Shown: piece after piece, positions 1 through 8,256 of the stretch
How the letters are laid out: the number at the start of each line of letters is the position of its first letter
Numbering within the stretch: position 1 is the stretch's first letter
NCBI RefSeq assembly: GCF_030272615.1
Contig: NC_081412.1
Location: forward strand, 544,199,370-544,247,869
Length of the DNA: 48,500 bases
Source: Cryptomeria japonica
Lineage: Eukaryota > Streptophyta > Pinopsida > Cupressales > Cupressaceae
Direction: 5' to 3'
Made by a program: the position numbers and the translations under genes
The notes under the pieces: model-generated
The model's input: the letters and a program-made list of their open reading frames with translations, nothing else
What the model was told of the DNA's origin: nothing
Database searches by the model: none

Positions 1-199
1 AATGTGGCGATTTAGTTCACCTTAAAACTTGAACTATTAGCCAAATTTTGATTTTCAAATTTTAAAAAATAGCCAATTGATGAATATTAGCCACTAAAAA
101 AATCACTCTAATGATTCCCCAGAGTAAGACACCATCTTTTTATTTGAAGAGGCTTTTATTTTATTTTTAGCCATGGAGAGGGTTTCACAGAGGTTTCTG

Positions 200-1213
200 G
201 TTTGCCCGTAGGCCTGCTCAAAGGATATTTTTTAGGAATTTTTTAGGGGGAGGAGATATTCCCTCTTCCCAGTCTGAATCCCCATTAGAATTTCCCTTAG
301 ACATACTAGTTTCAGTGTCATACCCTTCTGATTTTGGAGGCGAAATGGGATTAGACAGTGCAGGAAGACTAGCAAAGTTCTCATGAATGAGCTGGACAAC
401 ACCAACATGCAAAATAGGGACACTCCTAGGATTTTTATGATGTTCCAAAATATAGTGTTTAAGAGAACACAACAGATAATGGGGGAAAGAAACCCTAACC
501 TTGTACTTGAAGTGGTTGACAAGGATGAAGTGGTAACCATACACCCTTGTGAATCTCTTGTCCATAATTATATATTCCATCACCACTCTAAGAACCTCCC
601 TCTAGAGATTTTTTATGGTGCTGGCCTCAAAGTAGTTGTTCAAAACCTTTACTAGAGCTTCCCTGTCTTCCCCTGATTTAGGGAATTTAATGATCGCTTC
701 ATCAGATATCTTCTTGTCATGGAAGAATTTCATACCTTTAGTAGAGAGGCACGTAAATTCTCCAATAAGACCCTCATTGATTATCACTTTTCTTCTAGAT
801 AGAATGATGCCTTTCTCCTTCTAGTTTTTGACAAAATATCTCACAATGTCAAGGTTAGCACCATGAATCTTTTCCAGGAAAGGTTTCAGTCTCCTTTAAA
901 CAATCTGATTCCATACCTTCCGGTTCTTCTGGTGCTTTTCATAACCTTTTGGCTCCACCCTTTTCCTAATACCCCCCATTTTTTCACAGGTTTCTTTCTT
1001 CTCACTTGCAGAGTAGATTAACCTAGCTTTAAATTTACAGTAAAGCCTAGGAACCCACAAAATGTGCCATTTCATGCAGTTTGAAGGGATAATAATAGTG
1101 TCGATGATGTAGTGAATGAAACAGTACCTTTCACTGATCCTCTTAATCAGTTTTTGAAATGACTTTTCCATGAATAGAATCATATCCAATGAAGGATTTC
1201 ACCCCCTCTTCTA
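200..1213 (-). pseudogene. Unknown repetitive ORF ('ORF A'), degenerate, minus strand
   Basis: Three minus-strand open stretches (1189-896, 787-602, 586-218) lie in one frame and read as one protein of about 330 residues, interrupted by a TAA at 898-896, a TAG near 822 and a TAG near 600. There is no frameshift between them. A recognisable block near 470-540 reads RFTRVYGYHF followed by a hydrophobic, aromatic-rich stretch, and the C-terminus is acidic and serine-rich. I do not recognise a domain. My impression is that this belongs to a high-copy conifer repeat protein family, which I cannot verify here. A second, diverged copy (ORF B, 13548-13930) has the same pattern of conserved positions. 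The upstream (minus-strand) edge is cut by the LTR element starting at 1226. Before that insertion it lay directly downstream of the RNase H remnant now at 9984-10240. Confidence 0.55.
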
Positions 1214-1220
1214 GGTCCTT

Positions 1221-1225
1221 GTAGG
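1221..1225. repeat. Target-site duplication GTAGG, left copy
   Basis: GTAGG immediately precedes the TG start of the left LTR and is repeated exactly at 9971-9975 after the CA end of the right LTR. A perfect 5-bp duplication fits LTR-retrotransposon integration and fixes the outer borders of the element. Confidence 0.93.
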
Positions 1226-2877
1226 TGTAGCGTCGTAAATTGTACGCACTTGCTAGGGTGGTACAATTTCACACCTAGTTTAGCACCCCCCTGGGCGCAT
1301 TTTGTACTTTGCATTGCATTTCCCCTTTAGCACTTAATTAATTAAATTAATTAGGTCTAAGGCTCTATTTCATCATCTTCCACATCATAAAGTTGGGCCC
1401 TTTCATTAAAGTGTGCCCTTTTTCATTTTATTCCTCCAATACATCATTTAATCAAAAACCCTAATTAGGTCCTATTTTGAACTTGGGGGCTTGATTTCGG
1501 GGGTCAAAACATCTCAAAATCACCTGTAACTTCGGGATTCTCCCTAAAATCGTCATATCCAACGGCCCTGAAAATTTAGTGAAAAGTTGTCGGGACCATG
1601 GCGCCCGGAGAGGACCATGGCGCCCGGAGTGCACATGGTCCCGGACATTTTTCTCAAAATTTTAGGAGCGTGATCCAATCACAAAATAAAGCTTAACCCC
1701 AAGAAATTGGCAGGATATTCAATCTCTAGGTCGACCAAAAGTTGAAATTAAGACCTAGGGTTTCATATGTAAGAGCTCTCTTTCTTCATTTGAAAGGATC
1801 AGAATTCTGGCTTTAAAGGACCTTCTATGCAGCGAAAGACCAGATCTTTGAAGACTTCAACAACATTCAACATCCATCCGTCAAGCATTCATCAATTTCA
1901 TTCATCCATTTAGGGCTTTGAAGACATTGAAGAGCAATAAGGGATCACCAACTGAAGATTGGCTTGTACCCCTCCCTTGGGGTTGGGTATGATTTCATGT
2001 TGTTTTCATGTCTTTGCATAAGCCTCATTATATCATTTGTATTCATGCTTTAGATCACTTTGCATCTTTATTTAGAGCATTTACATTATCATTTACAAGC
2101 AATTAGGGTTTACTTTCTAGGTTGCTCTAGTTTGCTTACTTGCATTTTAGGATCTTGCACACACACAAGGTCTGCACACACATTACTTTTACAATACAAC
2201 TTGGCTATTCGTGGAGGTGGAGATCACCGAAGCGGGGGTTTGACTAAGGCAAAACCCTATATAGCTGCCCACACACCTTTTCAGATATAAGTGCAGGTTT
2301 CAGAATTCGGAAGATGCCGCAAGTTGTAGATCTAGGAAAAGCAGGTCGAGACAGCACTCCCCACCAAATCTCAGAGCAAAAGACCAAGACAGGGGCATGG
2401 GGCACCCTTGTCCTACCAGGACAGGGGCGCTAGGCACCCTGGTCCTTCTGACAGACAACATTTCCGACAGTTTTCCAGAGTGCAAAATAGCAATTTCCGA
2501 AGCAGTTTCAGGGGCAGAATCAGGACAGTGGTGCCCGCGCCCCCGTCCCGAACATTTTCATTCACATTTTAACACTGGGTACGCATTTACATTCTTGTCT
2601 TGTCCTTGTGTTTACAGCTTTCCATTGTTTAAGTTCAATTCTGCAATCTTGTTATTAGTTCATACTTGCACTTTGGGGTTGGGAATTGAACTTGCATCAT
2701 TTTATCTTTCGATTGCAACAAAGGAATAGAAATCCTAATAGGTATCCTGTGGCTCTCTCTTCCACAAAAAGAAGTAGCCAATTGTGTGATACCTCTAGGC
2801 TCTTTCGTATTCCACAAGTGTGTGATTGAAAGTGAGATTAGGGCATGTTTGCTTAGTGTCACTTTTTCCCCCACACA
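1226..2877 (+). repeat. Left (5') LTR of the Tat-type element
   Basis: The sequence starts TGTAGCGTCG and ends CCCACACA, 1652 bp long, matching 8257-9970 along its whole length apart from substitutions and one tandem-repeat difference. It contains an 18-bp direct repeat (GGACCATGGCGCCCGGAG at 1593-1610 and 1612-1629). It also carries two copies of a GC-rich 31-32-bp unit at about 2383-2445. The probable TATA position near 1765 reads CATATGTAAG here but CATATATAAG in the right LTR. Confidence 0.93.
1593..1629 (+). repeat. 18-bp direct repeat inside the LTR
   Basis: GGACCATGGCGCCCGGAG occurs at 1593-1610 and again at 1612-1629, one base apart, followed by a partial echo (CATGGTCCCGG, about 1633-1645). 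The same pair is present in the right LTR near 8624-8660 with one substitution. It is strikingly GC-rich within AT-rich DNA. Confidence 0.85.
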
Positions 2878-2880
2878 TTT

Positions 2881-2898
2881 TGGTGAACCCGACGTGAA
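2881..2898 (+). promoter_or_regulatory. Primer-binding site candidate
   Basis: TGGTGAACCCGACGTGAA begins three bases after the left LTR end, the normal place for a PBS, and starts with the TGG that pairs with a tRNA CCA tail. It is not the initiator-Met PBS (TGGTATCAGAGC) used by other elements in the window. I could not assign the tRNA with confidence. Confidence 0.65.
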
Positions 2899-3220
2899 TT
2901 CCAATCTTCTCTAATTCTGATTTATGTTTTCAAATTTGAGTGTTTATGCTATTTCAAATTCAAATTTTTATTTACAAGTCTTAATTTCTTGCAAGATTCA
3001 AAAATTTAGAGGAAATTTTTGCTAAAACCCTAATTTTTCAATTCAAAGTTGAACTTGTGGATAGCTTAATTGGATCAATAATTTCAAATATGATTTAGGA
3101 ACTCATTTTAATCATAAATTTCATTTTCTAAATCTACATTCTAAGTTCTTGCATTGGTTAAAATTAAACATTTCCTTCTATTTTGCATGTGTTATCATTT
3201 GAAAGAGGAAAATTGTTGTC

Positions 3221-5830
3221 ATGATGCATTCATTTCATAGATGTGATAATGGGTTAGCTTCCCTTGTTTCAATTTTTCCTTCTCCTAAAGAGCCTCCCCC
3301 CATCTATAACAACATTTTAGTGCCTAAAAGAGTTGCTACCAATCCCTTTGAGACTCTCCCATGCTCTAAGGATGAAGACTTTAAGAGTGATCTTGACAAC
3401 TCTCCTAAAATGTGCCATTCCTATTTAGCTATCTTAGAGGAAGAGAATGATATCATAAACACCTTTCTTAATTTTACTTCATCTTCCCTACATGATGCCT
3501 CCCTAAGTGAAAAGGTATTTATGGACATTGAATTATTTTCTCCTAAAGTTGGTCCTTCCAATGGGGGCATGTTAGTGCAACAAGAGGTTATGAACACTTC
3601 TTTCAAAGATCTCCTTCCTAAGCATGAATCTTTGGAGAAATATGTTCATGTTCCTCCTAAAAAACACTCCCTTCATGAGGATCCTTTTGTGCAAGAAGAT
3701 GACATTATCCCTACATTTCCTAGTGATGGCATTTCCTTTTCCAACAAAATTCCCACTATAGATGATGAATTAATGATAAATGCTTACCCTTCTCCTAAAG
3801 TTTGTCTTACCCATAAGCATCCCTTAGAGAAAGAAGATGAAATAATAAGAAATTTCCTTAATTCTCTCTCCCCTAAAGATCATATTGAACATATTTTGAG
3901 GAAAGAGGATGAGTTTAACACATCTATTGATGCTCTCCCTCCTAAGGATGAGGAATTAATAAACAATGTTATCTCCTCTCCCAAAATTAATAATACTTCA
4001 AACATTCCTTTCAACCACTCCACTATTTGGGATGAACCATTAGAAGAAGGTGTAGATTATTCTCTCTCCCTTGATAATTTCTCACCTTCCTTGAATCTCA
4101 ATTATTCTCCCTCTAAAAATAAAGCATCTCCCTCTCCTCAACTTGGTTCTACTCATAAGGAAACCCTAGTTCAAAGCAAGATGGTTATCATCTCTTTCAA
4201 AGATCTCCCTCTCAAAAGTGAGACTTTAGAGAGTAATGTTGATCCTTCTCCTAGAGAGTTTATTCCCCATGTAGATAATTTGATGATAGAGGATGATATG
4301 ACCTTTCCTCTCCCTACTAGAACATCAATGCCTACCCCTTGTCTCTCTCCTAAAATTGATTTAATCTATGATAAGATTTTAGTGCAAGAGAAGACTATCA
4401 ATAATTCTTCCAACACTTTTGTTCATTCCTCTAAACCATCCTCAATCAATTTGATACATGTGAATGAAACACCTAACAAACCTCTTTTCACTTTCCAAGG
4501 TGCTTGTCCTTCTCAAAATTCTCAACCTTTAAATAAGCCTATCTTAGTGGTTCAAGGCAGTCGTGCTAATGATTCTTGTTGCACTCCTAAGAAACCTATT
4601 ATTACTATGCAAGGAGGTTATTCTTCTAAGAGCCCTTATGAGTATGCTAAGCAACTGACTAGAGAGAGTTATCATGCGGTTGCCCATACCTATAACACAA
4701 GAAACAATAGGCAACCTAATCCTCCTCTAGTTAGCCCAACTTCACTTCCTCCTTCTCAACCAATTCTTCCACAAGCTCCACGTATTTCACAAGTTATTGT
4801 TAAGGAATATGATCTCATAGAACAACTTAAAGCTACACCTTCTAAGATATCCCTTTGGGATTTGATCCAAACTTCTTCCACTCATCATGGAATGTTACAA
4901 GATGCCTTGAAATATTTGAATGTTCCTCCACCTAATACATCTAGTAATATAGTGTCTTTGGTTAACTCTGTGATGAATCCTAAAGCTCAAATTGTGTTTA
5001 CTCAAGATGAATTGCCTACTAGTGAAGTTCAACATCAATATGATCCCTTGATGATTGTGGTTATCATAAATGACACTGCTATAAGACGAACACTAGTAGA
5101 TAATGGCTCTGGCCTTAATGTGTGTAGTATTAATCTATTGCATAAGATGAATGTGGATACATCCCTTATTGAGCCTGACTCTCGTCCCATTCAAGGCTTT
5201 GATAATGTGGCTAAGTCTTCATTAGGTATTATCACCTTACCCATCACAGTGGGACCTGTTACTTTGCCAACTCCTATTCATGTTATGTCGGGAAATCTAA
5301 CATACAACCTGTTATTAGGGAGACCTTGGATTCACGGTATGCAAGCTGTCCCCTCTACATTGCATAGACAAGTTAAATTCATTTATAATAATAAGACATA
5401 TACCTTGATAGGTGATACTAATTTTCAAGCTTGTTTGCAAACATCTACTTCCAAAGGGAGTTCTTCTAAGCCTTCCTCTTCTAGTGATGACTCGTTAAAC
5501 AAGATACCTATGGATGAATCATCACCCTCTGATAATCAAAATTCTTTGGATGAGCCTGAAGTTCCTGAAGAAGATTCTTCTCAACTGGAATCTACACATG
5601 AAAAGGCTTTTGATCCTGAGAAGGTCCTCGTAGAAGACGATTGGGGATCTCTTGATTTTAATCACACCTTTGTAGGTGAGTATAGGGTTCCTCCTAGAGA
5701 GCTTAAAGTTAAGGAAGAAACTAGAGATCAATCAGTCTTACCTGAACCTATGAGCAATAATCTTGTGGCCGCTTCTCAAACTTCTTCTCCTCACATCTCT
5801 AATTCTGAAGAATTTGATTCTGTCTTATGA
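3221..5830 (+). CDS. Gag-like SPK-repeat polyprotein with C-terminal retropepsin (Tat lineage)
   Basis: This is an uninterrupted 869-codon ORF with two ATGs at 3221 and 3224, about 340 bp after the LTR, which suits a leader plus ORF1. Residues 1-470 are low-complexity, acidic and serine/proline-rich, with a recurring (S/P)PK motif every 15-50 residues. A diverged repeat of about 60 residues occurs at about 107-170 and 305-368, and three 19-residue units ending in FQG, VQG and MQG lie at about 419-466. Residues about 525-600 resemble the pre-protease block of Tat elements. The aspartic protease follows at about 615-730: DNGSG at 627-631 takes the place of D(T/S)G, and LLGRPWIHG lies at about 698-706. 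I see no zinc knuckle and no classical gag fold. The stop is TGA at 5828-5830. The protease would process the element's own polyprotein. The role of the N-terminal half is unknown. No codon lesion is visible, so it may still be expressed. Confidence 0.85.
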   Translation: MMHSFHRCDNGLASLVSIFPSPKEPPPIYNNILVPKRVATNPFETLPCSKDEDFKSDLDNSPKMCHSYLAILEEENDIINTFLNFTSSSLHDASLSEKVFMDIELFSPKVGPSNGGMLVQQEVMNTSFKDLLPKHESLEKYVHVPPKKHSLHEDPFVQEDDIIPTFPSDGISFSNKIPTIDDELMINAYPSPKVCLTHKHPLEKEDEIIRNFLNSLSPKDHIEHILRKEDEFNTSIDALPPKDEELINNVISSPKINNTSNIPFNHSTIWDEPLEEGVDYSLSLDNFSPSLNLNYSPSKNKASPSPQLGSTHKETLVQSKMVIISFKDLPLKSETLESNVDPSPREFIPHVDNLMIEDDMTFPLPTRTSMPTPCLSPKIDLIYDKILVQEKTINNSSNTFVHSSKPSSINLIHVNETPNKPLFTFQGACPSQNSQPLNKPILVVQGSRANDSCCTPKKPIITMQGGYSSKSPYEYAKQLTRESYHAVAHTYNTRNNRQPNPPLVSPTSLPPSQPILPQAPRISQVIVKEYDLIEQLKATPSKISLWDLIQTSSTHHGMLQDALKYLNVPPPNTSSNIVSLVNSVMNPKAQIVFTQDELPTSEVQHQYDPLMIVVIINDTAIRRTLVDNGSGLNVCSINLLHKMNVDTSLIEPDSRPIQGFDNVAKSSLGIITLPITVGPVTLPTPIHVMSGNLTYNLLLGRPWIHGMQAVPSTLHRQVKFIYNNKTYTLIGDTNFQACLQTSTSKGSSSKPSSSSDDSLNKIPMDESSPSDNQNSLDEPEVPEEDSSQLESTHEKAFDPEKVLVEDDWGSLDFNHTFVGEYRVPPRELKVKEETRDQSVLPEPMSNNLVAASQTSSPHISNSEEFDSVL

Positions 5831-6374
5831 AAAACCACCTTTTCTTTCTGAAATGGCTAATCGTTATGGTCGTGGTTTCCATATTTTGGCTAAGAATGGC
5901 TATAGTGGAAATGGTTGTGGCACAAATGAACAAGGAATTAAAGTTCCTTTAGAACATAACATGCATGAATATTCATTTGGACTTGGATATAATCTTTCTA
6001 AGCCCACCAAAGCATCTAAAAGACCATCTCTCAATGTGAATGCTATATTTAGTAGTGATGATGATCTCACTTCAACTAAATCATCTTCTACTTCTATCAA
6101 CTCTCATTCCCCTCATAAGGAAATCTTGGCGATGAACAAATCTATTTATGAATCCCCTCAAATTTCTAAATCTACTTCTGAATCTTTATCTCCTATTCAT
6201 CATAAAGTCCTTTCCTCTAGGGATAAGGCTCTAATAAATTGCACTCATCCCTCTTCTAAGATTTCTTGTGACTTTTCTTCTTCAATTTTATACATGTTTT
6301 TGATCTCACTTATAGTTGAGAATTTAGCATGTCATATTCAAATACCTCATTCAATCTATCATGTCTTTAAATAA
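5763..6374 (+). CDS. G-patch-like segment in the +1 frame after the retropepsin
   Basis: This frame overlaps the 3' end of the protease ORF (5763-5830) and is shifted +1. From about 5853 it reads a G-patch-like module with spaced glycines (KNGYSGNGCG, then EQGIKVPL) and a closing FGLGY at about 5970-5985, followed by a serine-rich tail ending at TAA 6372-6374. From family knowledge, G-patch domains sit next to the protease in Tat/Ogre elements and in some retroviruses, where they bind RNA, so position and order support the call. There is no good start codon of its own at the overlap, so it would be made only by frameshifting, by re-initiation at the in-frame ATG at 5853, or not at all if the shift is a mutation. 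The first 30 codons of the open frame are shadow sequence of the protease ORF. Confidence 0.6.
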   Translation: MWPLLKLLLLTSLILKNLILSYEKPPFLSEMANRYGRGFHILAKNGYSGNGCGTNEQGIKVPLEHNMHEYSFGLGYNLSKPTKASKRPSLNVNAIFSSDDDLTSTKSSSTSINSHSPHKEILAMNKSIYESPQISKSTSESLSPIHHKVLSSRDKALINCTHPSSKISCDFSSSILYMFLISLIVENLACHIQIPHSIYHVFK

Positions 6375-7369
6375 CATTAATGGCTATTATGTTGCTCATC
6401 ATTATGTGACATTGGTAGCTCATTTACTGGGGGCTCGTTGTCATTCATGATGGTACAATTTCAAGTGCAATCATATTTTTGAAGCAACATAATAGCCTAA
6501 TTTTCTATGTTATCTCTTGTTCCTATGGGGACAAGAGTGATTTCATACATCTCTTCTTTTTATGGTTAAAGTTTCCCTTTGGGGTACTAGTGTGGAAATA
6601 TTGATCATCTTTTCTTTAGAATCCTCTTTTCCTAGATATGGGAGAAGATGTGTATTCTCTTTCTACCCACTTCTTGTGAGGAGCATTTTACATACACTAA
6701 TGTCTTGCTTGCATGAACTCATGTGAGTATGTAGTACATTCTGCTAATGTCTAAATCTCTCCCTAGAAGATTGTGTAAGTCCTTCTTATTGTCCTTATCC
6801 TTGGGAGGCAATGATCTTTCCTTATTTTTATCTAAGGATCCACTTTTTCCTATTTCGTGGATGGTGTGAACTTTATTACTTGATGTTATTCCTTGTATGC
6901 ATTTGTTGTTGTTTGTTCAAGGATTCTCTCTTACAAGAGGTGTAAGTCCTTGACTACAACCTCCTTTGCACTTGGTAAAATACGTCTATAATGAATTTAC
7001 TCTCCCAATTGGGTTAAAAAGAGCGCCATCCTTCATTAAGAATCACTTTCACTTCGCAAAAGAAGGAAGTATTGCATTCTTATTCTCTTCTTTGTCTTAT
7101 TCTAGAAGATGTTATATTTGTCTAAGACAATTCCTCTCGGGGATAGGTGTCTTTTGTACAAAGATCTCTTCTCCTCTAAGGATCTCCTTTACACATACTA
7201 CAAGATATCCCTTTTCAACTATCTTATCCTTGCTTAAAGAGTGCAAAACTCTCTTGCTTGGATCTATGACATTGTTGCATTTTTGGGGTATCTTCTTGTG
7301 TGATAAAGGTAGGTATCCTTGTTCTACTTTGCTTATGACATAAAAATTACACTTTTTGAGCAATGGGTC

Positions 7370-7476
7370 ATTCTCGGAACCAGAGCACAGACTCTTAGAG
7401 CGAGATATCTCCATTTTTCTTTTATGCAAAGTGATTATTCTCAGAACCAGAGCACAGACTCTTAGAGTGAGATGTC
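7370..7476 (+). repeat. Two-copy 40-bp direct repeat, 67-bp spacing
   Basis: ATTCTC(G/A)GAACCAGAGCACAGACTCTTAGAG(C/T)GAGAT recurs at 7370-7409 and 7437-7476 with three or four differences. A weaker echo (ACTCAGACATAGACTCCTATGAG) lies near 7512. Confidence 0.8.
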
Positions 7477-7620
7477 ACTCTTTTGTACTATACATATACA
7501 GGTTGTAGCATACTCAGACATAGACTCCTATGAGGTGCTTCTAACCTCCCTTACACACACATGCACGAGGTTGAGTGGAACTAGTGGCATAAGGCTAGAC
7601 TTTCTCACTCTCCTCCCTTA

Positions 7621-7746
7621 CATGGATCACCTAGATAGACTCTAGGGGCTAGTTTTCCATGTCCTTTTCCCATGGATCACCTAGACAAGATCTAGGGGTG
7701 AGAAGTCCATGTTTTCTCTCTCACTATTCTTCTCATGGATCACCAA
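7621..7746 (+). repeat. CATGGATCACCTAGA repeats, 50-bp and 63-bp spacing
   Basis: CATGGATCACCTAGA followed by a CTAGGGG motif occurs at 7621-7652 and 7671-7702. A truncated third copy, CATGGATCACC, starts at 7734. Each unit contains a small palindromic pairing (CTAGA...TCTAG). These look like degenerate tandem units within the non-coding interior. Confidence 0.75.
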
Positions 7747-7982
7747 TGTGTGTATTCATGCTTTTTTCCTTTCTTTTCTTCTCTTTGCATTTTGTTTCCA
7801 TTTACATCCTTCATCTTGTGTTAGAGAACTCTCAAATCCTCACACTCTTTCTTGTGTTGGAATTGAGATTTAGTCCTCTTTCTTACCAAATGATTCTCCA
7901 TTAGTTTTTGATCTCAGATCAAATCTTCTTGTGAGTATTTGTCATCAATATTCTTTAACAATTCGAAGTGGTAAACATGATA

Positions 7983-8022
7983 CCCTGTTTCAACTCACTA
8001 AAATTAGCAAGCCGAAACAGGG
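7983..8022 (+). other. Nine-bp perfect stem-loop before the 3' LTR
   Basis: CCCTGTTTC at 7983-7991 is the exact reverse complement of GAAACAGGG at 8014-8022, with a 22-nt AT-rich loop, and is followed at once by a purine run. It lies 235 bp upstream of the right LTR. A role in RNA packaging or 3' processing is only a guess. Confidence 0.55.
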
Positions 8023-8256
8023 GAGGGCATATAGCTACCCTCAAATTTTCATCACCTTCCTTAGTAAGCATTAGGTGATTTTGTGATCTAACGTGTGTTT
8101 TGTAGGGTGCGGTTCCTAACTGATTATTCCAGATACCGCTGGGGGCTTCGTTCGACAAAATTATGGATATATCCTTTTTCAAATAATGTTTACTTTTCTG
8201 TACTTTAGCTTGCATATGCACGTAGTGTTCATATGACCGCTAAAGTGCGGGCTAAA

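Larger units (their letters stand above)
6375..8256 (+). other. Non-coding 3' internal region of the Tat-type element
   Basis: There is no convincing coding sequence in 1.9 kb. It holds a short phrase CTGGGGGCT twice (about 6428 and 8139), two families of local direct repeats (7370-7476 and 7621-7746), a strong hairpin (7983-8022), and the short purine-rich run GGGGAGGGCA at about 8020-8029. Just before the right LTR the sequence is CGCTAAAGTGCGGGCTAAA (8238-8256), a weak polypurine tract. This is where pol would lie in an autonomous relative. Confidence 0.6.

Noticed and set aside
2060-2729. Plus-strand open frames in the left Tat LTR, with a counterpart at 9460-9822 in the right LTR
   Set aside because: They lie wholly inside LTRs, cross the GC-rich minisatellite whose units happen to be open, differ in frame content between the two LTRs, and show no domain.
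6966-7343. 125-codon plus-strand frame in the Tat interior
   Set aside because: No recognisable motif and Ser/Phe/Leu-rich as expected of T-rich DNA; an overlapping minus-strand frame is equally open.
7370-7746. Regularly spaced short repeats considered as a CRISPR-like array
   Set aside because: Only two or three degenerate copies with irregular spacing, inside a eukaryotic retrotransposon; no cas genes or bacterial context.
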